Shown here in pieces: positions 1-7,918 of a stretch of 37,738 nucleotides of DNA. This stretch comes from JBFMEX01 sp040752215 (GTDB lineage Bacteria; Pseudomonadota; Alphaproteobacteria; Rhizobiales; Hyphomicrobiaceae). The DNA lies in contig JBFMEX010000094.1 of the NCBI GenBank assembly GCA_040752215.1, positions 1 through 37,738 of the forward strand, given 5' to 3'. The notes beneath the pieces were generated by a model. It worked only from the letters and a program-made list of their open reading frames with translations, had not been told where the DNA came from and ran no database searches. The stretch's first letter is position 1, and the number at the start of each line of letters is the position of its first letter. The translations under genes and the position numbers were made by a program.

Positions 1-73
1 CGCCCTTGGTGAGCTTCCGCAGCTCCGCCGCACTGTGATGCGAGGCAATCTCGGTCGTGTAGCCTGTCGGCAT
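1..73 (-). CDS. 5' end of a gene cut by the left edge, possibly an IS630-type transposase
   Basis: Reading leftwards, an ATG at 73-71 opens a frame that stays open for 24 codons to the window edge and begins MPTGYTTEIASHHSAAELRK. A strong ribosome binding site (GGAGG, six bases upstream) supports this start. The stretch SAAELRKLTK resembles the N-terminus of IS630-type helix-turn-helix transposases, in which an 'ELRxLAxxSKDxxQARR' segment is common. That match is from memory and rests on very few residues. The neighbouring ISAs1 element makes a transposase plausible. The coding start is fairly secure; the family is a guess. Confidence 0.45.
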   Translation of the reverse strand, partial: MPTGYTTEIASHHSAAELRKLTKG

Positions 74-113
74 GGCGCCCTCCGAATCGATTGGAGGCTG
101 GCACCCTACGAAT

Positions 114-133
114 CACACGGCAGACGCCGTGTG
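114..133. other. Perfect 8-bp inverted repeat, 4-nt loop
   Basis: CACACGGC (114-121) and GCCGTGTG (126-133) form a perfect stem around AGAC, flanked on both sides by GAATC. It lies upstream of the left-edge gene and 70 bases left of the ISAs1 element. It could be an operator, or part of the terminus of the left-hand transposon. No T-tract follows, so a simple terminator is unlikely. Confidence 0.35.
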
Positions 134-203
134 AATCCCAAGAGTCTCTATTATGTTCGGACAGTATCACTCCTGCCAGACCAACCAAGTCTTCCGGCCA
201 GCC

Positions 204-220
204 CAGGGCCATTCAAAGAA
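204..220 (+). repeat. Left terminal inverted repeat of the ISAs1 element
   Basis: CAGGGCCATTCAAAGAA. It matches the reverse complement of 1401-1417 at 15 of 17 positions. It overlaps the transposase stop codon (213-215). Confidence 0.8.
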
Positions 221-1329
221 TCCGGCCGGTGACTGTGGCGATGGTTTCTGCGCGGTTTTCGCGGAAGTTCTCGCGGGCTTCGCGGATCGGCAGGCCGAGG
301 CGGCGGATGATGGCGAGGGTGGCATTGCGGACACCAGCGAGCGACCGGGCGCCGGCACGGACGCGGCAGCGGTCCTCGTCCATCGTGACGTCCCGGACCC
401 AGTGTAGGCGGTTCTCGATGCCCCAGTGGGCCCGCGACAGCGCCAGCAGCCGTTCGGGCCCGGCCTCGGCGGCGGGCAGACTGGTGATCAGGTAGACCGT
501 CTCCGAGCTGATCTTGCCGCCCGTCTTGCGATACCGGGTGAGCCGCGCGATCTGCGCCAGACCGGGCCAGTCGAGATGCCCGACGGCCTCGGCGCTGACC
601 TCGATACGGCGCGTCTCGAGCCGCCCGTGGCCCTTGTCGCTGGCCTCTGTGCGCGCGAGGTCAGGCGGTGGTCCGTTGTCGATGCGCTTGGGGTCCGAGG
701 GGGGAATGGTCGCCGAAGGCTTCGGCGATGCCGTCCCTGAGGGCTCCCTGGTTCTCCTTGACCACGAACAGGTAGTGGCCGTGCCGGTCGCGTATGTGCC
801 GGCAGATCTCGCGTTGGGTGAAGATGGCGTCTCCCGTGATGATGGCGCCGTCGAGCGGAAGCCCCTTCAAGAGCACGAGCGCGGCGCTGATCTCGTTCTG
901 GTCGGGGGCGACGGTGAGGTCGCCGATCACGGCGCCGAGCTCGGTGGAGAATGCGGAGAGGACGTGGATGGCCTTGTCGTCGAGCCGCCGGCTGCCCCTG
1001 AGCGTCTTGCCGTCGATGGCGATGTGCCCAGGCTCGCGGTCGCCGAGTGCGTAGCGGCCGAGCACGCGCGACAGTGCGTCGGCATCGAGCGCCTGGAAGA
1101 AATAGTGGTAGGTGGCATGACAGGGCGCCTTGCCGGTGGTGATGTCGAACAGGGCGAGGGCTTCAGGCTTCAGTCGCCGCCCCCAGCGATAGATGGCCCT
1201 GAGGTCATTGGCGCCCGCCAGCATGGCGGCCAGCGCGATGCCGAGCACCGATCTCAACTGATACTGTCGCCCCTTGCGGCCGCGCGCGTCCTCGATCTCG
1301 CCAAGCGCATCCCACAACGTTCGAGCCAT
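213..1329 (-). pseudogene. ISAs1-family DDE transposase, one-base frameshift
   Basis: The N-terminal 60% reads MARTLWDALGEIEDARG onward with the ISAs1-type N-terminal associated domain and the first part of the DDE domain (HIAIDGKTLRGS, then GAIITGDAIFTQREIC). This frame ends at a TGA at 661-663. Moving by one base near 700, at a C-run (GGACCCCAAG on the coding strand), restores KRIDNGPPPDLA and later AHWGIENRLHWVRDV, MDEDRCR and a C-terminus ending VTGRIL, with the stop at 213-215. The reconstructed length, about 371 residues, is normal for the family, so the only lesion is one extra base in a homopolymer. It could be a real mutation, a sequencing error or programmed frameshifting; the ordinary-looking C-run favours the first two. 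An ATG four codons upstream (1341) is an alternative start. Confidence 0.85.
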
Positions 1330-1400
1330 CGTCACCTCCATCCCGGTGACTGCCCGATAGAATCCTGTTCGCGCCGGCTGTCACCTGGGCAAGGGTGCGG

Positions 1401-1417
1401 TTCTTTGAATCACCCTG
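1401..1417 (-). repeat. Right terminal inverted repeat of the ISAs1 element
   Basis: On the minus strand this reads CAGGGTGATTCAAAGAA, the partner of 204-220, with differences only at the two variable bases. Confidence 0.8.
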
Positions 1418-1514
1418 CCGGGCCGGCCGCAGAGCGTAGCCGCGCGGCATGCACCCTGGTAGAATTGATTGTTCGAGCCGCGCAATCGCAGGTCCGTGCC
1501 ACGGAGGCGGTCGC

Positions 1515-2099
1515 ATGCCTCTAGCCAATTATCGCTCGACGGTCGCGGGGCGTCGGCGCCACGCACAGTTCGTCGCCGGGGCTCTGCTACTGGCGGCCGG
1601 CGCCACGGCGGTGATCGCCGAGGATCCGCGTATTGCGGCCAGCACCGCCCGTGCCACGGTCACCGAGGAGAAACGGACGCTGCTCGATCTCTACCTGCGC
1701 ATGGAGCAGGCGGCGGCGTATCTGGCCGGCCATCCCGACATGGTGCTGATCGACGTCCGGCCGGGGCCAATCGCCGGCATGGCGCCGTCGCCGCAGCATG
1801 CCGCCGGTCACGTGCCGATCCTGGTCGAGCGCGAGCGGGCGAGCGAGCTGCCGTCGGACCCGGACCTGCCGGTCGCGGGCATGCGGCTCAATCCGGCTTT
1901 CGCCGAGGAGGTGGAGCGGTTGCTTCGAGCGCGCGGCCTCGGCCGCGATGCGACCATCATGCTCTATTGCGGGATCGGCATCTTCAGCGCCCGCGCCGCC
2001 GACCTGCTCGCCGAGCGCGGGTACGCGAACGTCTACTCGATCCTCGACGGCGCCGAGCTCGTGCGCAAGGGGGCGACCGGCGCCGGGCCGGCTAATTGA
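1515..2099 (+). CDS. Secreted rhodanese-domain protein
   Basis: The 194-residue product starts at an ATG with GGAGG about eight bases upstream; the frame is also open further upstream to 1449. The N-terminus has several basic residues and a hydrophobic stretch (FVAGALLLAAGATAVIA), read as a signal peptide or anchor. The rest is one rhodanese module: DMVLIDVRP near residue 80, and the active-site loop LYCGIGIFSARAADLL near the C-terminus with the catalytic Cys. Rhodaneses transfer sulfane sulfur or act as redox or thiol carriers; the substrate here is unknown. The CGIGIFS loop is hydrophobic instead of the CxxGxR type, which suggests a non-standard substrate. The gene begins just right of the ISAs1 element and its end overlaps the convergent IalB-family gene by 8 bases. 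Confidence 0.8.
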   Translation: MPLANYRSTVAGRRRHAQFVAGALLLAAGATAVIAEDPRIAASTARATVTEEKRTLLDLYLRMEQAAAYLAGHPDMVLIDVRPGPIAGMAPSPQHAAGHVPILVERERASELPSDPDLPVAGMRLNPAFAEEVERLLRARGLGRDATIMLYCGIGIFSARAADLLAERGYANVYSILDGAELVRKGATGAGPAN

Positions 2100-2613
2100 G
2101 CGATTCCAGCGCCTTGCCGAAACCGGCCAGCGAGATCGGGATGCCGATCCCGGCCTCCTCGGTCTGGAAGATGATGAAGATTGCCGTCTTTCCGGTCTTC
2201 AGCTGCTCGATCAGCTTGTCCTCGGCCACCACCTGCGCATAGCAGGCGAAGCTGTGACAGCGCAGGAACGGCGCATGGCCGACGTCGGCGCCATCGATCT
2301 TGAGGCCGAGCCCGGGCGGCAGCAGCACGCCAAGTGGTGCGAAAATCCTCAGCACCCGGGTGCCGTTGGAGAACTTTTGGAAGTAGACGGTGAGGCCGAC
2401 GTTGTTGCGGTCCTCGGCACTGACGCTCTGCACCAGCGCGCAGACCTCGTTCTTGGCGCCCGGCGGCGGCGGCTTGCAGACCACCTGCCAGTCGCCGTGC
2501 TGGGCCTTGACGGTGCCGTCGGGCGGCTCGGCCGCCCGGGCGTGCACGCCGTAAATCAGCACGGCCAGCAGGGCGACCAGACCGGCGAGCAGAGGAAAGC
2601 GCTTGTCAGGCAC
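2092..2613 (-). CDS. IalB-family (invasion-associated locus B) secreted protein
   Basis: The 173-residue product begins at a GTG preceded by CGGAG seven bases upstream. The frame continues to an ATG at 2757, but that part is Arg/Cys-rich and unlike a secreted protein. A signal peptide (FPLLAGLVALLAVLIYGVHARAA) precedes the IalB domain, recognised from HGDWQVVCKPPPPG, CALVQSVS, VLRIFAPLGVLLPPGLGLKIDG, the paired Cys in FLRCHSFACYAQ, and IFIIFQTEEAGIGIPISLAGF near the end. The family is widespread in Hyphomicrobiales; the name comes from Bartonella, and most members are periplasmic proteins of unknown role. The C-terminus overlaps the convergent rhodanese gene. Confidence 0.8.
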   Translation of the reverse strand: MPDKRFPLLAGLVALLAVLIYGVHARAAEPPDGTVKAQHGDWQVVCKPPPPGAKNEVCALVQSVSAEDRNNVGLTVYFQKFSNGTRVLRIFAPLGVLLPPGLGLKIDGADVGHAPFLRCHSFACYAQVVAEDKLIEQLKTGKTAIFIIFQTEEAGIGIPISLAGFGKALESLN

Positions 2614-3034
2614 GAAGGGGCTCCGGTTCGACAGGGATGGACAGCCGTGGCGCGGCTGCGGCCGGCGCCGGGCGCAGATGCAGCCGCACGCAGGAACTCG
2701 GCAGCGAGAGTTCACGCAATCGAGCCCATTTTGCGGCCACCGATGCGCCTCGCGCAAGCGATTGGTGTGGCTCGGCGCGGCCGAACATCACAGGTCGCGC
2801 GTACAATTTGCCGCAGCGCGCTTGACTTGAGGCATGGAAGGCGGTTGTGCTCTGTGTCACCAAGTGAGATTTTGCGCGCGCGCGGGTGCGGCGGCGGCCG
2901 GGAAGCTCGGCTGCCTCGTGTGCTCCGGATCGCGGAACGGTCCGGATCGCAGATTGCCGGGGCGACCGGTCGCGCAACCGTCTCACCGGGAGGAAGCCGG
3001 CGTCGAACGCCGGCGTGAGATTGGGGAGCGATTC
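2614..3034. other. 421-bp gap between IalB-family gene and ctaC; promoter region without a clear site
   Basis: The gap must carry the start signals for the cytochrome oxidase cluster (plus) and the IalB-family gene (minus). TACAAT at 2802-2807 resembles a -10 box and TTGACT at 2822-2827 a -35 box, but neither has a good partner at 16-18 bases. No convincing gene is seen. Frames crossing the gap have the Arg/Pro/Cys-rich composition typical of chance frames in GC-rich DNA. Confidence 0.4.
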
Positions 3035-3952
3035 ATGTCGAAGTGGACGTTTGGCGCGGCTTTCGCCGCAGCCATTCTGGGCTTGGTTGCCGTGCTCATG
3101 GCCGCGGGGCCGGCGCTGGCGGGAATGGGACAACCGTCCGACGGTCAGCTTGGGCTACAGCTGCCGGCAACCGAGGTGGCACGCGGCATCCACGCGTTCC
3201 ACGATCTGGTCAACGCGATCATCATCGCGATTGCCGTGTTCGTGCTGATCCTGCTCGCGATCGTGATGTTCCGCTTCAGAGAGAAGGCCAACCCGACGCC
3301 GTCGAAGACCTCTCACAACACGGTGCTCGAGGTGGCCTGGACGGTGATCCCGATCTTCATCCTGGTCGTGATCGCGGTGCCGTCGTTCAAGCTCCTCTTT
3401 CTCCAGTACTCGTATCCGAAGCCGGATCTCACCATCAAGGCGACCGGCTACCAGTGGTACTGGAGCCACGAGTATCCCGACCACGGCGGGTTCTCGTTCG
3501 ACAGCCTGATGATGCAGGACGACGAGCGCGCCGCGGCGATCAAGGCCGGTGTGCCGGCCAACCAGGTGCCGCGGCTGTTGGCGGTCGACAATGACGTTGT
3601 GGTGCCCGTCAACAAGGTCGTGCACGTGCTCGTCACCGCCAACGATGTGATCCACAACTGGACCGTCCCCTCGTTCGGCTCCAAGGTCGACGCGGTTCCG
3701 GGCCGGCTCACCGCCACCTGGTTCAAGGCGGAGAAGGAAGGCATCTACTTCGGCCAGTGCTCGGAGCTGTGCGGCAAGGACCACGCCTTCATGCCGATCG
3801 GCGTGCGGGTGGTGAAGGAAGCGGTGTTCAACGAGTGGGCCGCGGCAATGAAGGCCAAGGACAAGAAGAAGGCCAAGGAGATCATCCACAAGGCCGCGCT
3901 CGAGCTTGCCGGCCAGAACCAGCTCGCGGAGGCAGCGCCGGCGACACGCTGA
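3035..3952 (+). CDS. ctaC: Cytochrome c oxidase subunit II
   Basis: The 305-residue CuA-bearing subunit of an aa3-type oxidase accepts electrons from cytochrome c on the periplasmic face. Start: ATG 3035 with GGGGAG seven bases upstream. A signal peptide (to about residue 30) is followed by two transmembrane helices (about 50-75 and 100-125) and the cupredoxin domain. GYQWYWSHEYP is the aromatic electron-entry motif, DVIHNWTVPSFG supplies the first His, and GQCSELCGKDHAFM supplies the two Cys, Glu, His and Met of the binuclear copper centre. All CuA ligands are present. The C-terminal 40 residues are Lys/Ala-rich. It is the first gene of the cluster, 80 bases before ctaD. Confidence 0.97.
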   Translation: MSKWTFGAAFAAAILGLVAVLMAAGPALAGMGQPSDGQLGLQLPATEVARGIHAFHDLVNAIIIAIAVFVLILLAIVMFRFREKANPTPSKTSHNTVLEVAWTVIPIFILVVIAVPSFKLLFLQYSYPKPDLTIKATGYQWYWSHEYPDHGGFSFDSLMMQDDERAAAIKAGVPANQVPRLLAVDNDVVVPVNKVVHVLVTANDVIHNWTVPSFGSKVDAVPGRLTATWFKAEKEGIYFGQCSELCGKDHAFMPIGVRVVKEAVFNEWAAAMKAKDKKKAKEIIHKAALELAGQNQLAEAAPATR

Positions 3953-4032
3953 GCGCATGGCGCCGTGCCGCGAGGTGCGGGGTCGACACGACGCGACAGT
4001 CCAGAACTGGGAAACGACAGGGCAATACAGAT

Positions 4033-5649
4033 ATGGGTAGCACCGCTCACGCAGGCCACGATCACGATCATGCCCCCTACGGCATCACGCGCTGGCTCAA
4101 CTCGACCAACCACAAGGACATCGGCACGATGTACCTGATCTTCGCCATGGTGGCGGGGGTCATCGGCGGCCTCCTGTCGATCGGCATGCGCTTGGAGCTG
4201 CAGGAGCCGGGCCTGCAGTACTTCTCCAACCCGCACGCGTTCAACGTGTTCGTGACCGGCCACGGCCTCATCATGGTGTTCTTCATGGTGATGCCGGCGA
4301 TGATCGGCGGCTTCGGCAACTGGTTCGTGCCGCTGATGATCGGCGCCCCCGACATGGCGTTTCCGCGCATGAACAACATCTCGTTCTGGCTGCTGCCGGT
4401 CTCACTCTCGCTGCTGCTCATCTCGTTGTTCGTCGAAGGGCCGCCCGGCATGAACGGTTTCGGCGGCGGCTGGACGGTCTACGCACCGCTCTCGACGTCG
4501 GGACATCCGGGGCCTGCGGTCGATTTCGGCATCCTGTCGCTGCACGTGGCCGGCGCTTCCTCGATCCTTGGCGCGATCAACTTCATCACCACGATCTTCA
4601 ACATGCGCGCGCCGGGCATGACGCTGCACAAGATGCCGCTGTTCGTGTGGTCAATCCTGGTGACGGCGTTCCTGCTGCTCTTGTCGCTGCCGGTTCTCGC
4701 CGGTGCGATCACCATGTTGCTGACGGACCGCAACTTCGGGACCACGTTCTTTTCGCCAGCGGGTGGCGGTGATCCGGTGCTCTATCAGCACCTGTTCTGG
4801 TTCTTCGGCCACCCGGAGGTCTACATCCTCATCCTGCCGGGGTTCGGCGTGATCAGCCAGATCGTTTCGACGTTCTCGAGGAAGCCGGTGTTCGGCTACC
4901 TCGGCATGGCCTATGCGATGGTCGCCATCGGCCTCGTCGGCTTCATCGTGTGGGCACACCACATGTACACTTCCGGAATGAAGGTCGAGACCCAGGCCTA
5001 CTTCGTTTTCGCGACCATGGTCATCGCGGTACCGACGGGCATCAAGATCTTCTCGTGGATCGCCACCATGTGGGGCGGCTCGCTGCAGTTCCGCCTTCCG
5101 ATGATCTGGGCACTTGGCTTCATCTTCCTGTTCACCGTCGGCGGCGTCACCGGCGTCATGCTCGCCAACGCCGGCGTCGATCGGATGCTGCATGACACGT
5201 ATTATGTCGTCGCGCACTTCCACTACACGATGTCGATCGGCGCGCTCTTCACGATTTTCGCGGCCTGGTACTACTGGTTCCCCAAGATGACGGGCAACCT
5301 GTACTCGGAGTTCTGGGGCAAGCTGCACTTCTGGCTGACCTTCATCGGCGTCAATATTCTTTTCTTCCCGCAGCACTTCCTCGGGCTCGCCGGCATGCCG
5401 CGCCGCTACGCGGACTATCCGGACGCGTTCGCGTTCTGGAACAAGATCTCGTCGATCGGCTCGTACATCACCGCACTCGGCACGATCTGCTTCTTCATCG
5501 GCCTCTACGTGGCGTTGTCGCGGCGCGAGAAGGTCGCCAACAACCCGTGGGGCGTCGGTGCCACCACACTCGAGTGGACGCTGCCGTCTCCGCCGGCGTT
5601 CCATTCCTACGAGACGCTGCCGCGCATCGAGGGTGGCAGCCACCATTAG
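4033..5649 (+). CDS. ctaD: Cytochrome c oxidase subunit I (aa3 type)
   Basis: The 538-residue catalytic subunit carries heme a, heme a3 and CuB and reduces oxygen while pumping protons. A His-rich N-terminus (HAGHDHDHA) precedes twelve predicted helices. Visible ligands and channel residues: the low-spin heme His in TGHGLIMVFFMVMP, the CuB His-Tyr pair and D-channel Glu in WFFGHPEVYILILPG (His260, Glu262), the CuB His pair in VWAHHMYTSGM, the heme a3/a His residues in VAHFHYTMSIGA, the D-channel entry Asp in GAPDMAFPRMNN and the K-channel Lys in PTGIKIFSW. This is the proton-pumping A1 pattern. ATG 4033 gives the conventional length. A hairpin (5673-5704) lies between this gene and the next. 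Confidence 0.98.
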   Translation: MGSTAHAGHDHDHAPYGITRWLNSTNHKDIGTMYLIFAMVAGVIGGLLSIGMRLELQEPGLQYFSNPHAFNVFVTGHGLIMVFFMVMPAMIGGFGNWFVPLMIGAPDMAFPRMNNISFWLLPVSLSLLLISLFVEGPPGMNGFGGGWTVYAPLSTSGHPGPAVDFGILSLHVAGASSILGAINFITTIFNMRAPGMTLHKMPLFVWSILVTAFLLLLSLPVLAGAITMLLTDRNFGTTFFSPAGGGDPVLYQHLFWFFGHPEVYILILPGFGVISQIVSTFSRKPVFGYLGMAYAMVAIGLVGFIVWAHHMYTSGMKVETQAYFVFATMVIAVPTGIKIFSWIATMWGGSLQFRLPMIWALGFIFLFTVGGVTGVMLANAGVDRMLHDTYYVVAHFHYTMSIGALFTIFAAWYYWFPKMTGNLYSEFWGKLHFWLTFIGVNILFFPQHFLGLAGMPRRYADYPDAFAFWNKISSIGSYITALGTICFFIGLYVALSRREKVANNPWGVGATTLEWTLPSPPAFHSYETLPRIEGGSHH

Positions 5650-5672
5650 GTCCGGCGGGCCGATACGAGGTG

Positions 5673-5704
5673 ATGGGCGGGGCATCCGGCGATGCCTCGC
5701 CCAT
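5673..5704 (+). other. Strong RNA hairpin between ctaD and the first ctaB
   Basis: ATGGGCGGGGCATC (5673-5686) and GATGCCTCGCCCAT (5691-5704) form a 14-bp stem with a single G-U wobble around a CGGC tetraloop. No U-tract follows, so it is not a standard intrinsic terminator. In a cluster whose structural subunits are needed in greater amount than assembly factors, such a stem could mark the 3' end of a ctaC-ctaD transcript or partly attenuate read-through. That role is inference. Confidence 0.7.
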
Positions 5705-5764
5705 TGGAACGAATGAGAGAGACGGTCAGCGTCTCGTTCTTTCAAGGGAGGCGGCGCCTCGCAG

Positions 5765-6727
5765 ATGAGCGGCGGTCGGGTCCATATCGGCGGCGTCGTG
5801 CCGGCCTCGAACTCGGAGGCAGGGCGTGCGCACATCCGCGATCTCGTCGCGCTGACCAAGCCGCGGCCGATGTCGATCGTGGTCGCCGCGGCGATCGCCG
5901 GCCTGCTCGCTGCGCCGGGGCCCCTCGATCCGCTCTCGGCGGTGGCCGCGCTGATCGCGGTCGCGGCCGGCGGCGGCGGCTCGGCGGCGCTCAACATGTG
6001 GTACGAGCGCGATATCGACCGGCTGATGGTGCGCACGGCGGCGCGCCCGGTCGCGGCGGGGCGGATGGCGCCGGGCGAGGCGCTCGCCTTCGCGCTGGCC
6101 TTGATGTTCGGCGGCATTGCGCTGATGGCGCTGGCGGTCAACGGCGCGGCCGCAGTGATGCTGGCGCTGACCATCGCCTTCTACGGCGTCGTCTACACGA
6201 TGTGGCTGAAGCGTGCGACGGCGCTCAATGTGCTCATCGGCGGCGGCGTCGCAAGCGTGCTGACGCCGCTGACGGGTTGGGTCGCGGCGGCGGGCTCGCT
6301 GTCGCTCGAGGCGGTGGCGCTGTTCGCGTTCCTGCTGCCGTGGACGGCACCGCACGTGTGGTCGCAGGCGCTGGTCCGGCGCGACGACTATGACCGCGCC
6401 GGGGTACCGATGATGCCGGTCGTGGCCGGCTCGGTGCGGACCCGCTGGCTGATCGTGCTGTTCACGGCGACCCACGCGGCGATGTCGCTGCTGCCGGTGG
6501 CGATCGGCGCGGCCGGGATGGCATATGCGCTGACGGCCGCGACCGCTGGTGCGGCGCTGACGATCGCGGCCGTGCGGCTGGCGCGGATCGAGGAGGAGGT
6601 GCGCGCGCGCCAGCGGGCATGGGCGTTCTATCGCTGGTCGATCGCCTACGTGATTGTGGTGACCGCGGTGCTGGTCGCGGAGCGGTGGCTCGGGCCGTCC
6701 GGAGCGGTTGCCGGTGTGACGGGCTAG
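5765..6727 (+). CDS. Divergent CtaB paralog (UbiA-type prenyltransferase)
   Basis: The 320-residue membrane protein has about nine predicted helices and is plainly homologous along its whole length to the next gene (heme O synthase, CtaB). The conserved landmarks are altered. The first aspartate-rich motif reads NMWYERDID, against NMWYDADID in the neighbour, so the first Asp is Glu. The loop TPQNIVIGGAAGAFPP of the neighbour reads TALNVLIGGGVASVLTP. The second motif is partly kept (APHVWSQALVRRDDYDRAGVPM). The frame is intact and strongly coding, so it is not a decayed copy. AGGGAGG lies 13 bases before ATG 5765, a long spacing. It may be a second heme O synthase, an enzyme with another isoprenoid or tetrapyrrole substrate, or a regulatory partner; sequence does not decide. 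Confidence 0.85.
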   Translation: MSGGRVHIGGVVPASNSEAGRAHIRDLVALTKPRPMSIVVAAAIAGLLAAPGPLDPLSAVAALIAVAAGGGGSAALNMWYERDIDRLMVRTAARPVAAGRMAPGEALAFALALMFGGIALMALAVNGAAAVMLALTIAFYGVVYTMWLKRATALNVLIGGGVASVLTPLTGWVAAAGSLSLEAVALFAFLLPWTAPHVWSQALVRRDDYDRAGVPMMPVVAGSVRTRWLIVLFTATHAAMSLLPVAIGAAGMAYALTAATAGAALTIAAVRLARIEEEVRARQRAWAFYRWSIAYVIVVTAVLVAERWLGPSGAVAGVTG

Positions 6728-6783
6728 GCGCACAGACGAATTGGCCGGGCGACGGACAAGGCGCCCCGGACGACAAGGGTTGG

Positions 6784-7722
6784 ATGATGTCGGGATCGGG
6801 AATGGAGAGCGAGATGACGGCCGACCGGGTGGCGGTCGGCGAGCCGTCGGTCGGCGATTTCCTCGCCCTGATGAAGCCGCGAGTCATGTCGCTCGTGGTG
6901 TTCACAGCGCTGGTCGGCATGGTCACCGCGCCCGGCGGCCTGCATCCGCTGCTGGCGGCGATCGCGCTGATCGCGATCGCGGTCGGGGCGGGTGCGTCCG
7001 GTGCGCTCAACATGTGGTACGACGCCGACATCGACGCGCGCATGGCGCGCACTGCAGCGCGGCCGATTCCGCGCGGCAAGGTCACTCTCGACGAGGCCTT
7101 GTCGTTCGGCGTGGTGCTGTCGGTCGGATCGGTGCTGACGCTCGGCGTGCTCGTCAACTGGACCGCCGGCGCGCTGCTGGCGCTGACGATCGCGTTCTAC
7201 GTTTTCGTCTACACCATGTGGCTGAAGCGGCGCACGCCGCAGAACATCGTCATCGGCGGCGCGGCGGGCGCGTTCCCGCCGATGGTCGGCTGGGCGGCGG
7301 TGACGGGCTCGGTGTCGATCGAGAGCGTGCTGCTGTTCCTCATCATCTTCTTCTGGACACCGCCGCACTTCTGGTCGCTCGCGCTCTATCGCTGCCGCGA
7401 CTACGAGCGCGTCGGCGTACCGATGCTTCCGGTGGTGGCGGGCGCGGAGGAAACCAAGCGCCAGATCCTGCTCTATTCGCTGCTGCTGGCGCCGCTCGGT
7501 GTGGTGCCGGCGCTGATCGGGCTCGGCGGCGCGGTCTATCTCGTTGCCTCGGTGGTGCTCGGCGCAATGTTCGTCTGGCTCGCCTACGACGTGCGCCGCT
7601 CCCGCGAGGGGCGTGAGGGCGATCAGGTGGCGCGCAAGCTGTTCCGCTTCTCGCTCGCCTATCTGTTCTTGTTGTTCGCGGTGCTGCTCGGCGAGCACGT
7701 CGCGGTGCGGATGATGGCCTAG
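6784..7722 (+). CDS. ctaB: Protoheme IX farnesyltransferase (heme O synthase)
   Basis: The product, about 312 residues, joins a farnesyl group to heme b to make heme O, the precursor of the heme a used by CtaD. The canonical motifs are present: KPRVMSLVVFTALVGM in the first helix, NMWYDADIDARM (first Asp-rich motif), WLKRRTPQNIVIGGAAGAFPP, and the second region PPHFWSLALYRCRDYERVGVPM. Start is uncertain: paired ATGs at 6784/6787 follow AAGGG, ATG 6802 is in frame, and ATG 6814 follows GGAGA at ideal spacing and may be the true start. It follows a divergent paralog by 56 bases. It looks like the functional copy. Confidence 0.95.
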   Translation: MMSGSGMESEMTADRVAVGEPSVGDFLALMKPRVMSLVVFTALVGMVTAPGGLHPLLAAIALIAIAVGAGASGALNMWYDADIDARMARTAARPIPRGKVTLDEALSFGVVLSVGSVLTLGVLVNWTAGALLALTIAFYVFVYTMWLKRRTPQNIVIGGAAGAFPPMVGWAAVTGSVSIESVLLFLIIFFWTPPHFWSLALYRCRDYERVGVPMLPVVAGAEETKRQILLYSLLLAPLGVVPALIGLGGAVYLVASVVLGAMFVWLAYDVRRSREGREGDQVARKLFRFSLAYLFLLFAVLLGEHVAVRMMA

Positions 7723-7740
7723 GTGCGATGGGAATTGTCG

Positions 7741-7893
7741 GTGACCGATGAGCCGAAGCAGACGGACGAGGACAAGCGGCGCCAGCGGCTGCGCTCGATC
7801 GCGATCGCGCTGGCGTTGGCGTTCCTCGTGGTGCTGTTCTACGCGGCGACGCTGGTGCGGCTCGGCGGCAACGTGATGAACCGGCCGATTTGA
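7741..7893 (+). CDS. coxF: CoxF-like small membrane protein of the oxidase cluster
   Basis: A 50-codon gene opens with GTG and begins with the charged stretch TDEPKQTDEDKRRQRLR. One transmembrane helix (SIAIALALAFLVVLFYAATLV) follows, and the gene ends LGGNVMNRPI. GGGAA about six bases upstream is a reasonable ribosome binding site. A short single-helix protein with a charged N-terminus, lying between ctaB and ctaG, matches what is called CoxF in rhizobial cytochrome oxidase clusters. Its role is not established; a part in oxidase assembly is assumed from position. It lies 18 bases after ctaB and 25 before ctaG. Confidence 0.8.
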   Translation: MTDEPKQTDEDKRRQRLRSIAIALALAFLVVLFYAATLVRLGGNVMNRPI

Positions 7894-7918
7894 AACGGTG
7901 AGGAGGCGAGATCTGGCG

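Larger units (their letters stand above)
204..1417 (-). mobile_element. Complete ISAs1-family insertion sequence, 1214 bp
   Basis: Both ends are visible as 17-bp terminal inverted repeats sharing CAGGG, two variable bases, then ATTCAAAGAA. The element contains one transposase frame on the minus strand whose stop codon lies inside the left repeat. Length, single gene and repeats fit the ISAs1 family. The flanks are GC-rich (ccggccagcc on the left, ccgggccggc on the right) but show no exact target duplication, so the insertion may be old or one flank rearranged. The transposase is frameshifted, so the copy may be inactive. Confidence 0.85.

Noticed and set aside
194..1427. Target-site duplication flanking the ISAs1 element
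   Set aside because: ccggccagcc and ccgggccggc look alike only because both are GC-rich; they do not match base for base.
2822..2851. TTGACT-based promoter for ctaC
   Set aside because: At 16-18 bases the partner sequence (GTTGTG, TTGTGC, TGTGCT) is too far from a -10 box to claim.
4651..6174. 507-codon minus-strand frame opposite ctaD and ctaB'
   Set aside because: Arg/Ala/Glu-rich antisense shadow of strongly coding plus-strand genes; no motifs or ribosome binding site. Long antisense frames are common at this GC content.
5765..7722. First ctaB as an assembly duplicate
   Set aside because: The copies differ throughout at DNA and protein level, so it is a real divergent paralog.
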